64,000 nt of DNA, from positions 1 through 64,000 of IMG/VR virus record IMGVR_UViG_3300032294_001984. The stretch is one strand, 5' to 3'. The notes below the pieces were generated by a model. It did no database searches and was not told where the DNA came from. It saw only the letters and a list, made by a program, of their open reading frames with translations. Of the stretch, positions 45,492 through 55,218 are shown one piece after another (the stretch's first letter is position 1; each line of letters starts with the position of its first letter). A program made the translations under genes and the position numbers. Source of the stretch: a virus.

Positions 45492-46580
45492 TTATTGGTG
45501 ATTATTATCAACTTGAGTTTTAATCCAATCAAATGTTTTTATAATACCTTCAGATAATAACATTTGTGGTTCCCAATTCATTTTTTCTTTATATAATTTA
45601 TTATCTGAATTTCTACCTTTAACTCCAACAGGACATTTAAACCCATATTTATCTTTAAATTCGTCACCCCCAATATTTTGTATTGTAATATTTTTACCTG
45701 ACGCAATTATAGCTAGTCTTGCTAATTGATTAATCTCAACCATTTCCTCGGAACCAATATTAACAGGACCTATAAAATTATCTTGTTTCATAAATCGTAA
45801 AACCGATTCTACACAATCATCAATATATAAGAATGAACGGGTTTGTTTACCATCACCCCAAACTTCAATCTCACCTCCATCAGGTGTTTCTGCCGCCTTT
45901 CTACACATTGCTGCAGGTGATTTTTCTTTACCTCCTTTCCAAGTCCCCATTGGTCCAAAAATATTATGGAATCTTGCAATTCTAACATTTAATCCATAGT
46001 TTCTATGAAATGATAAGAATAGTCTTTCAGAGAACAATTTTTCCCAGCCATATTCTGAATCAGGATTTGCAGGATATGCCGAAGATTCTTCACAATTTGG
46101 GTTATTAGGGTCTAATTGATTATGTTCGGGGTACATACATGCCGATGAAGAATAGAACACTTTTTTAACACCAGTTTTAACACACTCTTTTGCAACGTTT
46201 AAGTTAATCATTGCTGAGTTATGCATAACATCCGCATCGTGTTCTCCCGTGAAAATATAACCAGCTCCTCCCATATCTGCGGCAAGTTGGTATACTTCAT
46301 CAAACGGTATCAACTGAGAATAAGCTTGTCTAAGATATGAAAATGGTAATATTCGATTTTTTCTAAAATCATCTCCAAATTGTTCTAACCTAATAACCGC
46401 CTCCACATTTCTTGGGTCACGTAAATCATAAGTTAAGAATTCGTTACACATTTCCTCTTCGGTGAAATATTCGTGTTTTTTAATATCCACAACTCTAACC
46501 CAATTACCCTCATCTTTTAATTTTTTTGCTAAGTGACCACCAATAAACCCGCCACCCCCAAGGACTAATATTTTTTTCAT
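45492..46580 (-). CDS. GDP-mannose 3,5-epimerase-like enzyme (362 aa)
   Basis: Short-chain dehydrogenase fold. NAD-binding GGGGFIGG at residues 8-15; characteristic block QLAADMGGAGYIFTGEHDAD; SSSACMYPEHNQLD, the catalytic YGWEKLFSE (Tyr/Lys) near 179, and ARFHNIFGPMGTWKGGKEKSPAAMCRKA. These are specific features of GDP-mannose 3,5-epimerase, which makes GDP-L-galactose (or gulose) from GDP-mannose. Product identity is inferred from sequence. Sits next to DUF6165 and an FkbM methyltransferase. Confidence 0.85.
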   Translation of the reverse strand: MKKILVLGGGGFIGGHLAKKLKDEGNWVRVVDIKKHEYFTEEEMCNEFLTYDLRDPRNVEAVIRLEQFGDDFRKNRILPFSYLRQAYSQLIPFDEVYQLAADMGGAGYIFTGEHDADVMHNSAMINLNVAKECVKTGVKKVFYSSSACMYPEHNQLDPNNPNCEESSAYPANPDSEYGWEKLFSERLFLSFHRNYGLNVRIARFHNIFGPMGTWKGGKEKSPAAMCRKAAETPDGGEIEVWGDGKQTRSFLYIDDCVESVLRFMKQDNFIGPVNIGSEEMVEINQLARLAIIASGKNITIQNIGGDEFKDKYGFKCPVGVKGRNSDNKLYKEKMNWEPQMLLSEGIIKTFDWIKTQVDNNHQ

Positions 46581-46597
46581 TTTGTAACTTGTATTTT

Positions 46598-47206
46598 TTA
46601 TTTAACTTTTGTAAAAATAAAATCAACTCCAAAAGTTTTATGTTGTTTATAACCTTTAGATAATAATAAATTTGTTAGTCTATCGTCATGATAATTATTC
46701 TCAACACAAATTACAGATATATCATAATAATCAAAATTTATTGTTTCCAATATTTTTAACTCAGACCCTTCGGTATCTAAAGATAAAAAATCTATTTTTT
46801 TTTGTGTTATAACCGAATCAAACCTTTTTGATTCAACTGTAAGTGTTTCACTATTCCCACCATACGCGGAAATTTCGTGGTTAATTCTATTCACATGTCT
46901 TGGGTCGTAAGACTCAATTATTCCGCTTAACATATCTACTTGACCATCTATGGATAAAAAGTTTACATTATCGTTTTTATTCCATATTGCCAAATTATGT
47001 ACTTGACATTTTCTATTATTTTTTAATTTCTCAAATAGTTTTGGGTGAGGTTCAAAACATATTCCGTCCCATCCCTTATCTTCCAAAAATTGTGTGTTAT
47101 TACCGGTAACCCCGTCGTGAGCCCCAATATCAATAAAGTAACCATTATTTTTATTACCGCAAAGACTAAATACTTCGTCCTCTAATCCATCATGAAATGA
47201 ACTCAT
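46598..47206 (-). CDS. FkbM-family methyltransferase (202 aa)
   Basis: SAM-binding class I fold: FIDIGAHDGVTGNNTQFLE (motif I), CFEPHPKLFEKL (motif II) and DFLSLDTEGSELKIL (motif III) of the FkbM family, which O-methylates sugars and natural products. Overlaps the next gene by 17 nt. Probably methylates a sugar made by the adjacent enzymes. Confidence 0.85.
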   Translation of the reverse strand: MSSFHDGLEDEVFSLCGNKNNGYFIDIGAHDGVTGNNTQFLEDKGWDGICFEPHPKLFEKLKNNRKCQVHNLAIWNKNDNVNFLSIDGQVDMLSGIIESYDPRHVNRINHEISAYGGNSETLTVESKRFDSVITQKKIDFLSLDTEGSELKILETINFDYYDISVICVENNYHDDRLTNLLLSKGYKQHKTFGVDFIFTKVK

Positions 47207-48290
47207 AATTATTTTTTTTTATTTCGTTTATTGTTATTTCTTCAATAAGATTATCCAAACTAATAGTTATTCCCGGCCATTCAGGATAATCTTTTTTAAA
47301 TTTATTTAAATTTGTTACATAATAAATGTGGTCACCAATTCTGTTTTCATCTACAAAATCAAAATTTGTCCAATCAACCCATTTTGGGATATTTTTTTTA
47401 CAAATACTATTAACTTTGTTGATGGCTTCTATAATAGATGTAGAATTTTCTATACCCCCTCCCGCATTATATACTTCTCCTTTTTTTGGTGATAAATGGA
47501 AATGGTAAAACATATTTACCAAGTCCCAAGAATGAATATTATCCCTTACTTGTTTTCCTTTATAACCATATATTGTGTATTTTTTGTTATTTACAATACA
47601 TTTTATCAGATAAGATAAAAATCCATGTAGTTCCGCACCTGCATGCTCAGGACCAGTTAAACATCCTCCCCTAAAACAAACACTATTTATACCAAAATAT
47701 TTTCCATATTCTTGAACTAAGATATCTGCAGATACTTTTGAAGCTCCAAACACAGAATGTAAACAATTATCTATAGACATGCTTTCATCAATTGAATGGT
47801 TATATGCGTCATCTTTTAGAAAATACCTTGTATTACCTTCTTGAATGTCTAGTTTGTTAGGATTGTCACCATAAACTTTATTTGTTGATGTAAAAATAAA
47901 TGTTGCGTCTTTCGAGTAAATTCTAGTTAGTTCCAATAAATTAATTGTACCGACGGCATTTATATGGAAATCTGTAAGTGGTTCTTTAGATGCCCAATCA
48001 TGTGAAGGTTGAGCTGCCGTGTGAATTACGATTTCAATTTTATTATTGTAATTACTAAATATTTTTTTCATTTCCTCATAATCCCTAATATCAACATTAT
48101 AATGTGTGAAATTTTTAGGGTATGATAATTTTAATTTTTCAGTGGTCATTTCGGTGGAACAATCTTTCCCAAAAAAATACTCTCTCATATGATTATCCAA
48201 ACCTAAGACATGATAACCTTTAGAAATAAAAAAATTCACAGATTGGGAACCAATAAGACCCGAACAACCTGTTATCAATACATACTTCAT
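47190..48290 (-). CDS. NAD-dependent epimerase/dehydratase, CDP-paratose 2-epimerase-like (366 aa)
   Basis: NAD-binding TGCSGLIGSQ at residues 7-16, then HTAAQPSHDWASKEP, FTSTNKVYGDNPN, FGASKVSADIL with the Ser-x-x-x-Lys catalytic arrangement, and CFRGGCLTGPEHAGAELHGFLSYL and KGKQVRDNIHSWD. These blocks are those of the CDP-paratose/CDP-tyvelose epimerase family. The substrate is uncertain. It lies inside the glycan run and overlaps both neighbours slightly. Confidence 0.82.
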   Translation of the reverse strand: MKYVLITGCSGLIGSQSVNFFISKGYHVLGLDNHMREYFFGKDCSTEMTTEKLKLSYPKNFTHYNVDIRDYEEMKKIFSNYNNKIEIVIHTAAQPSHDWASKEPLTDFHINAVGTINLLELTRIYSKDATFIFTSTNKVYGDNPNKLDIQEGNTRYFLKDDAYNHSIDESMSIDNCLHSVFGASKVSADILVQEYGKYFGINSVCFRGGCLTGPEHAGAELHGFLSYLIKCIVNNKKYTIYGYKGKQVRDNIHSWDLVNMFYHFHLSPKKGEVYNAGGGIENSTSIIEAINKVNSICKKNIPKWVDWTNFDFVDENRIGDHIYYVTNLNKFKKDYPEWPGITISLDNLIEEITINEIKKNNYEFIS

Positions 48291-49114
48291 AAACTTAATA
48301 TTTGTTCATTTACTCTATCGTACCAGAAACCGTAGTTTTTACTGGCAATCTCGTAATTTTCTTTTATTACCGCCAAACGAGAATAATAATCATCTTCCGT
48401 TAAATTATTTAATATTTCATTTAGCTCTTCTTTTGTTTCAAAAAAAATAATACCTTTTTTATTGAAAAAATTTGAAATGGTGGAAGTCCCCCAATATATT
48501 GGTAAAGTATAAGACATAAAACAATCGATAACCTTTTCACTAATATAGTTATGGTTTTTAGTGTTTTCAATAGCAATGTGAAACATTGAATTTTCAAAAA
48601 GTTGATATTTTAAATGACCCTCAATTGAGTATGGAAAAAATAAATTAAAATTTCTTTCTTTTTTAATGATATCTTTTACGGCGTGCCTTAAATTGTGACC
48701 AGGTAAAAAATTTTTAGTACTCATAACGTGACTCAACTCAAATTTTTTTTCCGTTGAGAAAATATTATAGTAGTCTTCTTTTAACGATACTGACTTTTTA
48801 TCTTTATCCGTTAATATCCAACACGAAGCATACAAAAATAATTTTGAATTTTCACATACACCTAACACTTCATTGTATGAAGTTAATATTTTATCAAAGT
48901 AATTTTTATTTTGAATAATTTCATTGGTTATATCGTTTAGTTGTTTAGGTTCCATGCCATGTATTAGCAGTAACCTATCAAATTTTTTTCTATCGTTTTT
49001 TAGTTGAGAGCCAAAATATTGTTTTGGAGGGTCAATTATAATTTTTATATTTAAACCATCAATGTTTACAAATTTCTCACCCGAACAACCAAATTGTGAA
49101 TAAGTTTCCGTCAT
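48287..49114 (-). CDS. GT10-like (alpha-fucosyltransferase-type) glycosyltransferase (275 aa)
   Basis: The C-terminal block FHIAIENTKNHNYISEKVIDCFMSYTLPIYWGTSTISNFF matches the donor-binding motif of GT10 fucosyltransferases. The N-terminal half is divergent. Expected donor GDP-fucose, but no GDP-fucose synthesis genes are seen here. Overlaps the epimerase gene by 4 nt. Confidence 0.78.
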   Translation of the reverse strand: MTETYSQFGCSGEKFVNIDGLNIKIIIDPPKQYFGSQLKNDRKKFDRLLLIHGMEPKQLNDITNEIIQNKNYFDKILTSYNEVLGVCENSKLFLYASCWILTDKDKKSVSLKEDYYNIFSTEKKFELSHVMSTKNFLPGHNLRHAVKDIIKKERNFNLFFPYSIEGHLKYQLFENSMFHIAIENTKNHNYISEKVIDCFMSYTLPIYWGTSTISNFFNKKGIIFFETKEELNEILNNLTEDDYYSRLAVIKENYEIASKNYGFWYDRVNEQILSL

Positions 49115-49128
49115 ATTTTATTTTTATA

Positions 49129-49845
49129 CTAATCGTTTAAAAAAATATAGTTAATTTTATGGTAAATTTCAGAAAATTTACGATTACGGAATCTGGCGTT
49201 GACCCCCCATTCTAAACATTCAAACCCTTGAGATTCTATATATGTTTTTAACATGTCAGGTGTTTCATGATTTTCATATTGTCCGTTAGTATTTGTCTCA
49301 ACATCAAGATAAACAACACGTTCACTTAAATAATTTTCCATACCTCTTACAATGTTAAAATCTGATGATTGAGCGTCAATCTTAACTTGGTCGATGTATG
49401 GTATATTTTCCCAAGGAAATAAATTAAAAAAGTCCGATAGTTTAATTACAGATACTTTAGTGATTGAGTCAATATTGTGTGCCTTTGGTTTATATAAACT
49501 AGATGTACCGGGATTTTCATTATCAGTACAATAAAAATCAACATTTTCTTCGGTAATATCTGACAACGCACAATTAACGTAGAAGAAAGATTTATTTATT
49601 TTTTCTAAATCTAACTTTATTGGCCAAGAATGGATACCGGTGTTTAAAATTTGTAAATTATAAATGTTTGGTTCAAACCCAAAAACACATAATTCATCAT
49701 CTTCACTTAACCATTGTTGTGAATTAGGTGCATTTAAGGATGTTCCAATATCTAATTTAACTCTCTTTGCCCACGTAGGGATTTTTATTTTTTCGTTTTC
49801 AAGTATGTGTGAAAACAATTCATTTTTAATTTTTTCATTCATCAT
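49129..49845 (-). CDS. FkbM-like methyltransferase (238 aa)
   Basis: The start at 49845 (MMNEKIKNEL) is chosen over an earlier Met that would extend into the upstream gene. FkbM-type fold: LCVFGFEPNIYNLQIL, VDFYCTDNENPGTSSLYKP, YIDQVKIDAQSSDFNIVRGME with the DxQ region replacing the usual DxEG. Methyltransferase activity is plausible but a key acidic residue may be changed. Confidence 0.75.
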   Translation of the reverse strand: MMNEKIKNELFSHILENEKIKIPTWAKRVKLDIGTSLNAPNSQQWLSEDDELCVFGFEPNIYNLQILNTGIHSWPIKLDLEKINKSFFYVNCALSDITEENVDFYCTDNENPGTSSLYKPKAHNIDSITKVSVIKLSDFFNLFPWENIPYIDQVKIDAQSSDFNIVRGMENYLSERVVYLDVETNTNGQYENHETPDMLKTYIESQGFECLEWGVNARFRNRKFSEIYHKINYIFLND

Positions 49846-50413
49846 TTCTATATATATAAATAACACCTTGTCCTACATTATCAGATTCATTATTATAATG
49901 ATATCCGTATTTTTTTTCACCATAAATTTTGTCTAAAAAATTTTTCACATAGTTTAAATCCAAAATCTTGTCACCATATTTATCAAATCCAAATTTAGGA
50001 TTCCCATTTACATCCGGAACAAAAAAATCATGAATTACAATAACAGGTTTTATGTTTTTTTCGATACAAACACTCAATTCATCGTGTACCGGCCAATAGT
50101 CGTACCAATGAGCGTCTAAAAATAAAATAGTATTATTATCTTCTTCTGTTAATATTTCTTTCAATACTTCAGGTGAATTACCTAAGATAGGTTTAATATT
50201 AGTTAATTTTGATTTTGAAATATTCTCGACCGCAATAGTATAGTTTTCTTCTTGGGACTCAATTGTAATTACTTGAACTCCTAATTCTGCCAATCTTATA
50301 GTTGACCAACCATAATAAGTACCCGTCTCAATAATTTTATTAATATTAAATTTTGAAACTAGATTTTTAAATTCTTGGTAAACAAAGTTATCCTCCAATG
50401 CTCCTTGTTCCAT
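49835..50413 (-). CDS. class I SAM-dependent methyltransferase (192 aa)
   Basis: Start at 50413 (MEQGALEDNFVYQEF) follows the upstream stop by 1 nt. Motif I IIETGTYYGWSTIRLAELG and a catalytic LFLDAHWYDYWPVHDE segment like those of cephalosporin-hydroxylase/MTase_24-type methyltransferases. It overlaps the next gene by 11 nt. Substrate unknown; it adds to the group of methyltransferases in this locus. Confidence 0.75.
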   Translation of the reverse strand: MEQGALEDNFVYQEFKNLVSKFNINKIIETGTYYGWSTIRLAELGVQVITIESQEENYTIAVENISKSKLTNIKPILGNSPEVLKEILTEEDNNTILFLDAHWYDYWPVHDELSVCIEKNIKPVIVIHDFFVPDVNGNPKFGFDKYGDKILDLNYVKNFLDKIYGEKKYGYHYNNESDNVGQGVIYIYRNDE

Positions 50414-50414
50414 A

Positions 50415-51032
50415 TTAAAGACTACTATTATGTATGAAAGTATGGTTTTCGTCATTGGTTACGTAAGCCAAAGAGTAATCCATGTTTATCAACCAATCAA
50501 TCACCTCTTGTACTGTTGTATTTCTAAGATGAAGAGCATGATTTAACTCAATTGTAATTATTGGTTTCAATGTTTGTAATGTTTTCACAGCACCTTTCAA
50601 TAATTCAAAATCATATGAGTCAACATCAACTTTCATTAAATCTAATTTTTGGATATTATTTTGTTCACAATATTTGTCGATTGTTATAAAATCATAAACC
50701 ATTCTTTCAGATGACTGACCCCAAATTCTATAAATATCATCTTCAATTTGACCATCTTTCTCACCCAACGCAAGTTTATTTAATGTAGTATTTGTAATAC
50801 CATAGTGGTTTATATTATTAACCAACATCTCAAATGTTGATGTAGGTTCAAAAGAGTGAACAGAGCCGGTCTCACATAATTCTGAAAATAATAAAGTGAA
50901 AAATCCTGTTTTAGCGCCACAATCAAAGACTGTCCAATCACTTTTTATAAGACTTCTAAATAAATCTGCAGTTGCTTTTTCATAATCTTGGTAATCATCA
51001 CCAGGATATAGACTAATTTGTGTGTATTTCAT
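50415..51032 (-). CDS. FkbM-family methyltransferase (205 aa)
   Basis: FDCGAKTGFFTLLFSEL (motif I, D-x-G-A-x-x-G), HSFEPTSTFEMLVNNI and DLMKVDVDSYDFELLKGA are typical FkbM blocks. Overlaps the NAD synthetase-like gene by 20 nt. A sugar O-methyltransferase is the default call. Confidence 0.82.
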   Translation of the reverse strand: MKYTQISLYPGDDYQDYEKATADLFRSLIKSDWTVFDCGAKTGFFTLLFSELCETGSVHSFEPTSTFEMLVNNINHYGITNTTLNKLALGEKDGQIEDDIYRIWGQSSERMVYDFITIDKYCEQNNIQKLDLMKVDVDSYDFELLKGAVKTLQTLKPIITIELNHALHLRNTTVQEVIDWLINMDYSLAYVTNDENHTFIHNSSL

Positions 51033-51771
51033 TTTTTTTAAAAATTGGTATTTGAGTTATTTTATGTTTATTTTGTTTATTTAATTTATGATATATATTG
51101 TATACCTCAACTTCTCTTTCATTTAGATTATCGAGGGGTCCGGTATAATCCATTATTTTTTCTAATTCATCATAAGTCGCACCTATTTGGTCTTCATCAT
51201 TACGATTATCTTCCCATAACCCATCGGTAGGTTTTGCAATAAGAATTTCATTAATAATTCCAAGTTCTTTAGACATATTAAAAACTTCACTTTTATTTAA
51301 ATCCGCGATTGGTGATATATCAACTCCACCATCACCATATTTAGTAAAAAATCCTATCCCAAAATCCTCAATTTTATTACCAGTCCCAACAACAATTCCG
51401 TTATTAGTTGAAGATACTTGATATAATGCTGTCATCCTAAGTCTAGCCCTTGAGTTCGCCAAAGATAATTCATTTCGTACCTCAAATAACTTCTCAAATG
51501 ACTTAAATGTTTCGGTTAAATCATACTCATTCGATTCTACATTCTTAAAATTATCTTTTAACCATGCAATGTGGTTATTCGCTCTCTCAAGTTGAGTTTT
51601 ATCTTGTAAGATTGGTAGACTTATTACAATAGTTTTAAGTCCGGTCATGGCACATAATGTTGAGGTTAATGCGGAATCCACTCCACCACTAACACCAACA
51701 ACAAAGCATTTTAAATTATTTTTTACTAAATAATTTTTTAACCATTTACTAATTTCAACTTTTAAATCCAT
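51013..51771 (-). CDS. nadE: ammonia-dependent NAD+ synthetase-like protein (252 aa)
   Basis: It converts nicotinate adenine dinucleotide to NAD+ using ATP and ammonia. The PP-loop SGGVDS is at residues 28-33; GTGNKIEDFGIGFFTKYGDGGVDISPIADLNKSEVF is a near-complete family signature; KPTDGLWEDNRNDEDQIGATYDELEK binds substrate. The length matches ammonia-dependent bacterial NadE, with no glutaminase domain. It is unexpected in a sugar locus. NAD supply could support the NAD-dependent sugar enzymes or counter NAD-depleting host defences; the latter is inference. Confidence 0.9.
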   Translation of the reverse strand: MDLKVEISKWLKNYLVKNNLKCFVVGVSGGVDSALTSTLCAMTGLKTIVISLPILQDKTQLERANNHIAWLKDNFKNVESNEYDLTETFKSFEKLFEVRNELSLANSRARLRMTALYQVSSTNNGIVVGTGNKIEDFGIGFFTKYGDGGVDISPIADLNKSEVFNMSKELGIINEILIAKPTDGLWEDNRNDEDQIGATYDELEKIMDYTGPLDNLNEREVEVYNIYHKLNKQNKHKITQIPIFKKNEIHTN

Positions 51772-51785
51772 AACTTATATTTTAC

Positions 51786-52565
51786 TTATTTTTTTATATT
51801 TCCATGAATATCAACAAGAATAGTTTCAGGATACCACGAATGGAAAAAATTATCTCTGGAGTAAACGTATTTATTATTTCCAAATAAATGTGCGCACCAA
51901 CTTAAAGAACTATTCGATGTTAAAAGAAAATCGGAATACATAAGGTGATAGAAAGTTGTAATAATATCCTCATTAATATGTAACTTACAATTAAATTTAT
52001 CAGTAAAAATTTTAAAACTTTCTTCATTACCTTGTGAAAAAATATGAATATCTAAATTTTCTTTGTATGTATCTATTATATTTTCAATTAAATTAATAAA
52101 ATAATTTTCTTTTGTTTTATCGAAATATTCTCTATTTTGATTATAACAAACATCTTCATTATTTAAAGCCCTTATATGAATAGAAACTGTCTTTTTTTCT
52201 TTACTGAAAAAAAACGGTCCATCATAAACTATCATTTCATTTAATTCTTGTATAAATTCTTTTTTCTCTTTATTAAATTTCTCCCCCCATTCTTTAATTA
52301 ACCAATGTGGGTCAATAAAATCTCCCATTTGGGATTCATACGATGAGAAAGAAAAAAAATCATTTAATTTTTTTGTGTAAGATTCGGGAGTTTCTGTAGT
52401 GTACTGATGATGGGAAATGTTACTTAGTTTTAACATACATGGATGGTAATTCATTATTCTACAATAAGCATAAAGATGTAATTGTGATTGTAATATCGAA
52501 CCCAATCCTTCTTCATTATTTCCATCATTACGGGTATATTTTGATAACATATCTAACTCAACCAT
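51786..52565 (-). CDS. GT11-like glycosyltransferase (259 aa)
   Basis: VSIHIRALNNED and LLTSNSSLSWCAHLFGNNKYV correspond to the (H)xRxxD and NSSFSWW-type motifs of GT11 (alpha-1,2-fucosyl) enzymes, more divergent than the neighbour's. Overlaps that gene by 13 nt; a start at 52550 (MLSKYTRND) would avoid the overlap. Probably descended from a duplication in the same family. Confidence 0.72.
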   Translation of the reverse strand: MVELDMLSKYTRNDGNNEEGLGSILQSQLHLYAYCRIMNYHPCMLKLSNISHHQYTTETPESYTKKLNDFFSFSSYESQMGDFIDPHWLIKEWGEKFNKEKKEFIQELNEMIVYDGPFFFSKEKKTVSIHIRALNNEDVCYNQNREYFDKTKENYFINLIENIIDTYKENLDIHIFSQGNEESFKIFTDKFNCKLHINEDIITTFYHLMYSDFLLTSNSSLSWCAHLFGNNKYVYSRDNFFHSWYPETILVDIHGNIKK

Positions 52566-53362
52566 CCGTCTTCATATTTTACATCTAATACTGTCCAATT
52601 TGGCTCGTATATATCTTTATAATTTTGTGGACCCCTTGGACCAAACCAAATTGAAGGTGCAACAATTTTTTTATTTGGGGTTGTGTTTAAGAATGTACCC
52701 CACCATGAAAAAGTAGAATTAACCATGATGTGATTTTCACATAAAGACATTAACCACATTTCTTTATAATCTTCATCTTCAACATAGGTAACATTGTTAA
52801 ATTTTAATTTATCCTTTACCCATTCTTTATCGTCACTAAAAACAAAAACATGTGAGTATTCACCAATTTCTTTAAGAGCTCTTTCAACATATATTTCATT
52901 TGCAATAGGATGAATATCAGGATTCATAAAACAATCACCTCTACGAATGTGGATTGATAAAGTATTTTTTTGTTTTAGTTCAGGGTGTCTTTCATACATT
53001 TCGTTGATAAATTCTTCGGTTGGAGAAAATATTTTTTTTATTTCATCATCAAACCCTAAAAAATTTTTACTACTTTGAAAGTATCCGTCAAACACGGTAT
53101 TATCGTCTTTAGGTGATGTGTCACTATATTCCCACGGACCTTCAAAAACTTTTTCAAACTCCCCAATACTATCTACAAATTTTAAATTTCTAAAAACATT
53201 ATTAATATAATTTGATGCTTGTCGACCTTGCATTGGTGTCCACGACTGAGGAATAAAAACAACTTCTCGATTGTGTTTCATTCCTTGAGCCAATGCGTGT
53301 GCCGCTTGAAATATTTGATTACCTAATCCTCCCATCAAATTACATGATATAAAGTTACTCAT
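52553..53362 (-). CDS. GT11 alpha-1,2-fucosyltransferase-type enzyme (269 aa)
   Basis: Clear family blocks: LMGGLGNQIFQAAHALAQG at the N-terminus, LSIHIRRGDCFMNPD in the middle (donor binding) and IMVNSTFSWWGTFLN near the end. Transfers a 6-deoxyhexose, usually fucose from GDP-fucose, to an acceptor sugar. Length is normal. Confidence 0.88.
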   Translation of the reverse strand: MSNFISCNLMGGLGNQIFQAAHALAQGMKHNREVVFIPQSWTPMQGRQASNYINNVFRNLKFVDSIGEFEKVFEGPWEYSDTSPKDDNTVFDGYFQSSKNFLGFDDEIKKIFSPTEEFINEMYERHPELKQKNTLSIHIRRGDCFMNPDIHPIANEIYVERALKEIGEYSHVFVFSDDKEWVKDKLKFNNVTYVEDEDYKEMWLMSLCENHIMVNSTFSWWGTFLNTTPNKKIVAPSIWFGPRGPQNYKDIYEPNWTVLDVKYEDGWLS

Positions 53363-53369
53363 TCGATTA

Positions 53370-54527
53370 TTATAATTTAATTTTATATCCTTGGGGTTCA
53401 GTTCCCGGTTTAAAAAATTTTAATCTATTATTGTATAATTCGCTCATTTCTTGTAATTTGTTAATGACGGAATCTATCTCAATAATATGTAAAGTATAAC
53501 CTTCATTTAATAAATCAATACACAATTGGAATTGTTGTGATTCTTCTAATATATCAGTCCCTTTTTTATATGTTATATATTCCATAACAAATGGGACTAA
53601 TTTATCGGGATTTCTTTGCATAAAGTAATTTTTAATGAAGTTAGCGTGCTCCTTATTAAAATTATCAACAGTTAATGGTAGGTTTAGTTCCATACCAAGA
53701 TTATTTGCAAAATGTCCTAAAGCTCTGTTGTCTCTTGGTAAACAAGGTCCACCAAACCCGAACCCATATTTTAAATATTTTTTACCAACTCTTGAATCCC
53801 CGCCAATGGCACTTAACACTATGTTAATTTCATCTTGAATTCCGGATTTAATCATGATATCACCCATCATATTAGCATAACTAATTTTTGTTGTTAGAAA
53901 ACAATTAATCCCGATTTTAGTTATTTCTGCTGCCTTTGGTGACATTACATAAGCATTTACGGGAGTAGTTTGAATTTTGTCATAAATTCCAATTAATTCA
54001 TTTGATAATTCTGTATACTCCGTCCCAATTAAAACAATATCAGATTGTTCAAGACCTTTCAAAATTTCACCTTGTGCAATAAATTCAGGGTTATAAGCAA
54101 CTTGTATGTTAAACATATTTAATCTTGTTTGGATTTGTTCTACATCACCAGGATTTGTTGTACAACCGACAATAAACTTTTTTTCGTGTAATGGAATATT
54201 TAACGAAGATGCTGTGTAAAAGTCCGAAACAACTTCAAATACTCTTGTTGTGTCATAATTTCCATCTAATGTTGATGGTGTTGCAACAAATGTAAAAATA
54301 ATATCAGAATTCCTAATAATTTCAATATTGTTAGTAGTTGCACTAAAATTTTTTGAATCCAATAACATTGATTGGATTAGAGGTTCATTTGTATTACAAA
54401 TTTTTTTATTTAAGTTAAAGATATAATCTTCTCTAACATCTGATACGATAACATCATATCCATTTTTTTCACATAATAATGCAAAGGTTAAACCTAATCT
54501 ACCTGCACCGATAATACCTATTTTCAT
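53370..54527 (-). CDS. UDP-glucose/GDP-mannose dehydrogenase family (385 aa)
   Basis: Oxidises a nucleotide sugar to its uronic acid with two NAD+. N-terminal Rossmann GIIGAGRLGLT at residues 4-14, central FTFVATPSTLDG and VAYNPEFIAQGEI, and the catalytic Cys262 in GFGFGGPCLPRDNRALG with the family's lysine region upstream (AEITKIGINCF). Which substrate is not decided by sequence. Its NAD+ need fits a neighbouring NAD synthetase. Confidence 0.88.
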   Translation of the reverse strand: MKIGIIGAGRLGLTFALLCEKNGYDVIVSDVREDYIFNLNKKICNTNEPLIQSMLLDSKNFSATTNNIEIIRNSDIIFTFVATPSTLDGNYDTTRVFEVVSDFYTASSLNIPLHEKKFIVGCTTNPGDVEQIQTRLNMFNIQVAYNPEFIAQGEILKGLEQSDIVLIGTEYTELSNELIGIYDKIQTTPVNAYVMSPKAAEITKIGINCFLTTKISYANMMGDIMIKSGIQDEINIVLSAIGGDSRVGKKYLKYGFGFGGPCLPRDNRALGHFANNLGMELNLPLTVDNFNKEHANFIKNYFMQRNPDKLVPFVMEYITYKKGTDILEESQQFQLCIDLLNEGYTLHIIEIDSVINKLQEMSELYNNRLKFFKPGTEPQGYKIKL

Positions 54528-54579
54528 ATTATTTCATTTTATTTTAAAATTATAAATTAAGTTAAATACTAATTTATTG

Positions 54580-55206
54580 TTATGTTATTAACCAAGTATA
54601 GTCAACATTCATATTTTGTATATTACTAAATCCTGGTGATTGTGTTGCGATTAAAGGGTTAAAACTATAAAAATTGTAATTATTTTGTAATTTTTGGTAC
54701 ACAACATCAGATTGATAATTAAACTTCTTTAATTCCCCAATAATAATTTCAAACATTCTTTTATGTATCAGAACACAATGGGCGGCATATGTATTATAAA
54801 CTCTAATAATTTTATCATTAACCCTATCTAAATTTATAACACCAGAATGAGTATTATGATTCCCTCCAAAGTATACAAAATCCCAATCATTTGGTAACTT
54901 TTCAAAATACTCGTTTAGATTGTAGAGGTTGTTATTAAATTTACAATCATCCTCAATCATTAATATTGTCTCATAATTGTTTTCTATTGATTTTTCTAAA
55001 ATTCTAATAGTTGAGTAAATTATACCTAATTCCCCATTATTTAAATGTTTATATTCATTTTTTAATGATGAGCCGTCTACAGCTTCAAAAACTTCAAACT
55101 CACCTAAATCATAATGATTAACTTGACTTATAAAATTATTTAATCTATCCTCTCGTTTTTTTAAATTAATTAAGAAAGTTTTATCAAATTTATCAAAAAG
55201 TTTCAC
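54580..55206 (-). CDS. GT25-like LPS-type glycosyltransferase (208 aa)
   Basis: KTFLINLKKREDRLNNFISQ at the start and ILMIEDDCKFN in the centre are the family GT25 blocks (LPS biosynthesis, often galactosyl). LNNGELGIIYSTIRILEK lies between. Starts a subgroup of three glycosyltransferases with small gaps. Confidence 0.85.
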   Translation of the reverse strand: MKLFDKFDKTFLINLKKREDRLNNFISQVNHYDLGEFEVFEAVDGSSLKNEYKHLNNGELGIIYSTIRILEKSIENNYETILMIEDDCKFNNNLYNLNEYFEKLPNDWDFVYFGGNHNTHSGVINLDRVNDKIIRVYNTYAAHCVLIHKRMFEIIIGELKKFNYQSDVVYQKLQNNYNFYSFNPLIATQSPGFSNIQNMNVDYTWLIT

Positions 55207-55218
55207 AGTAAATTATGG

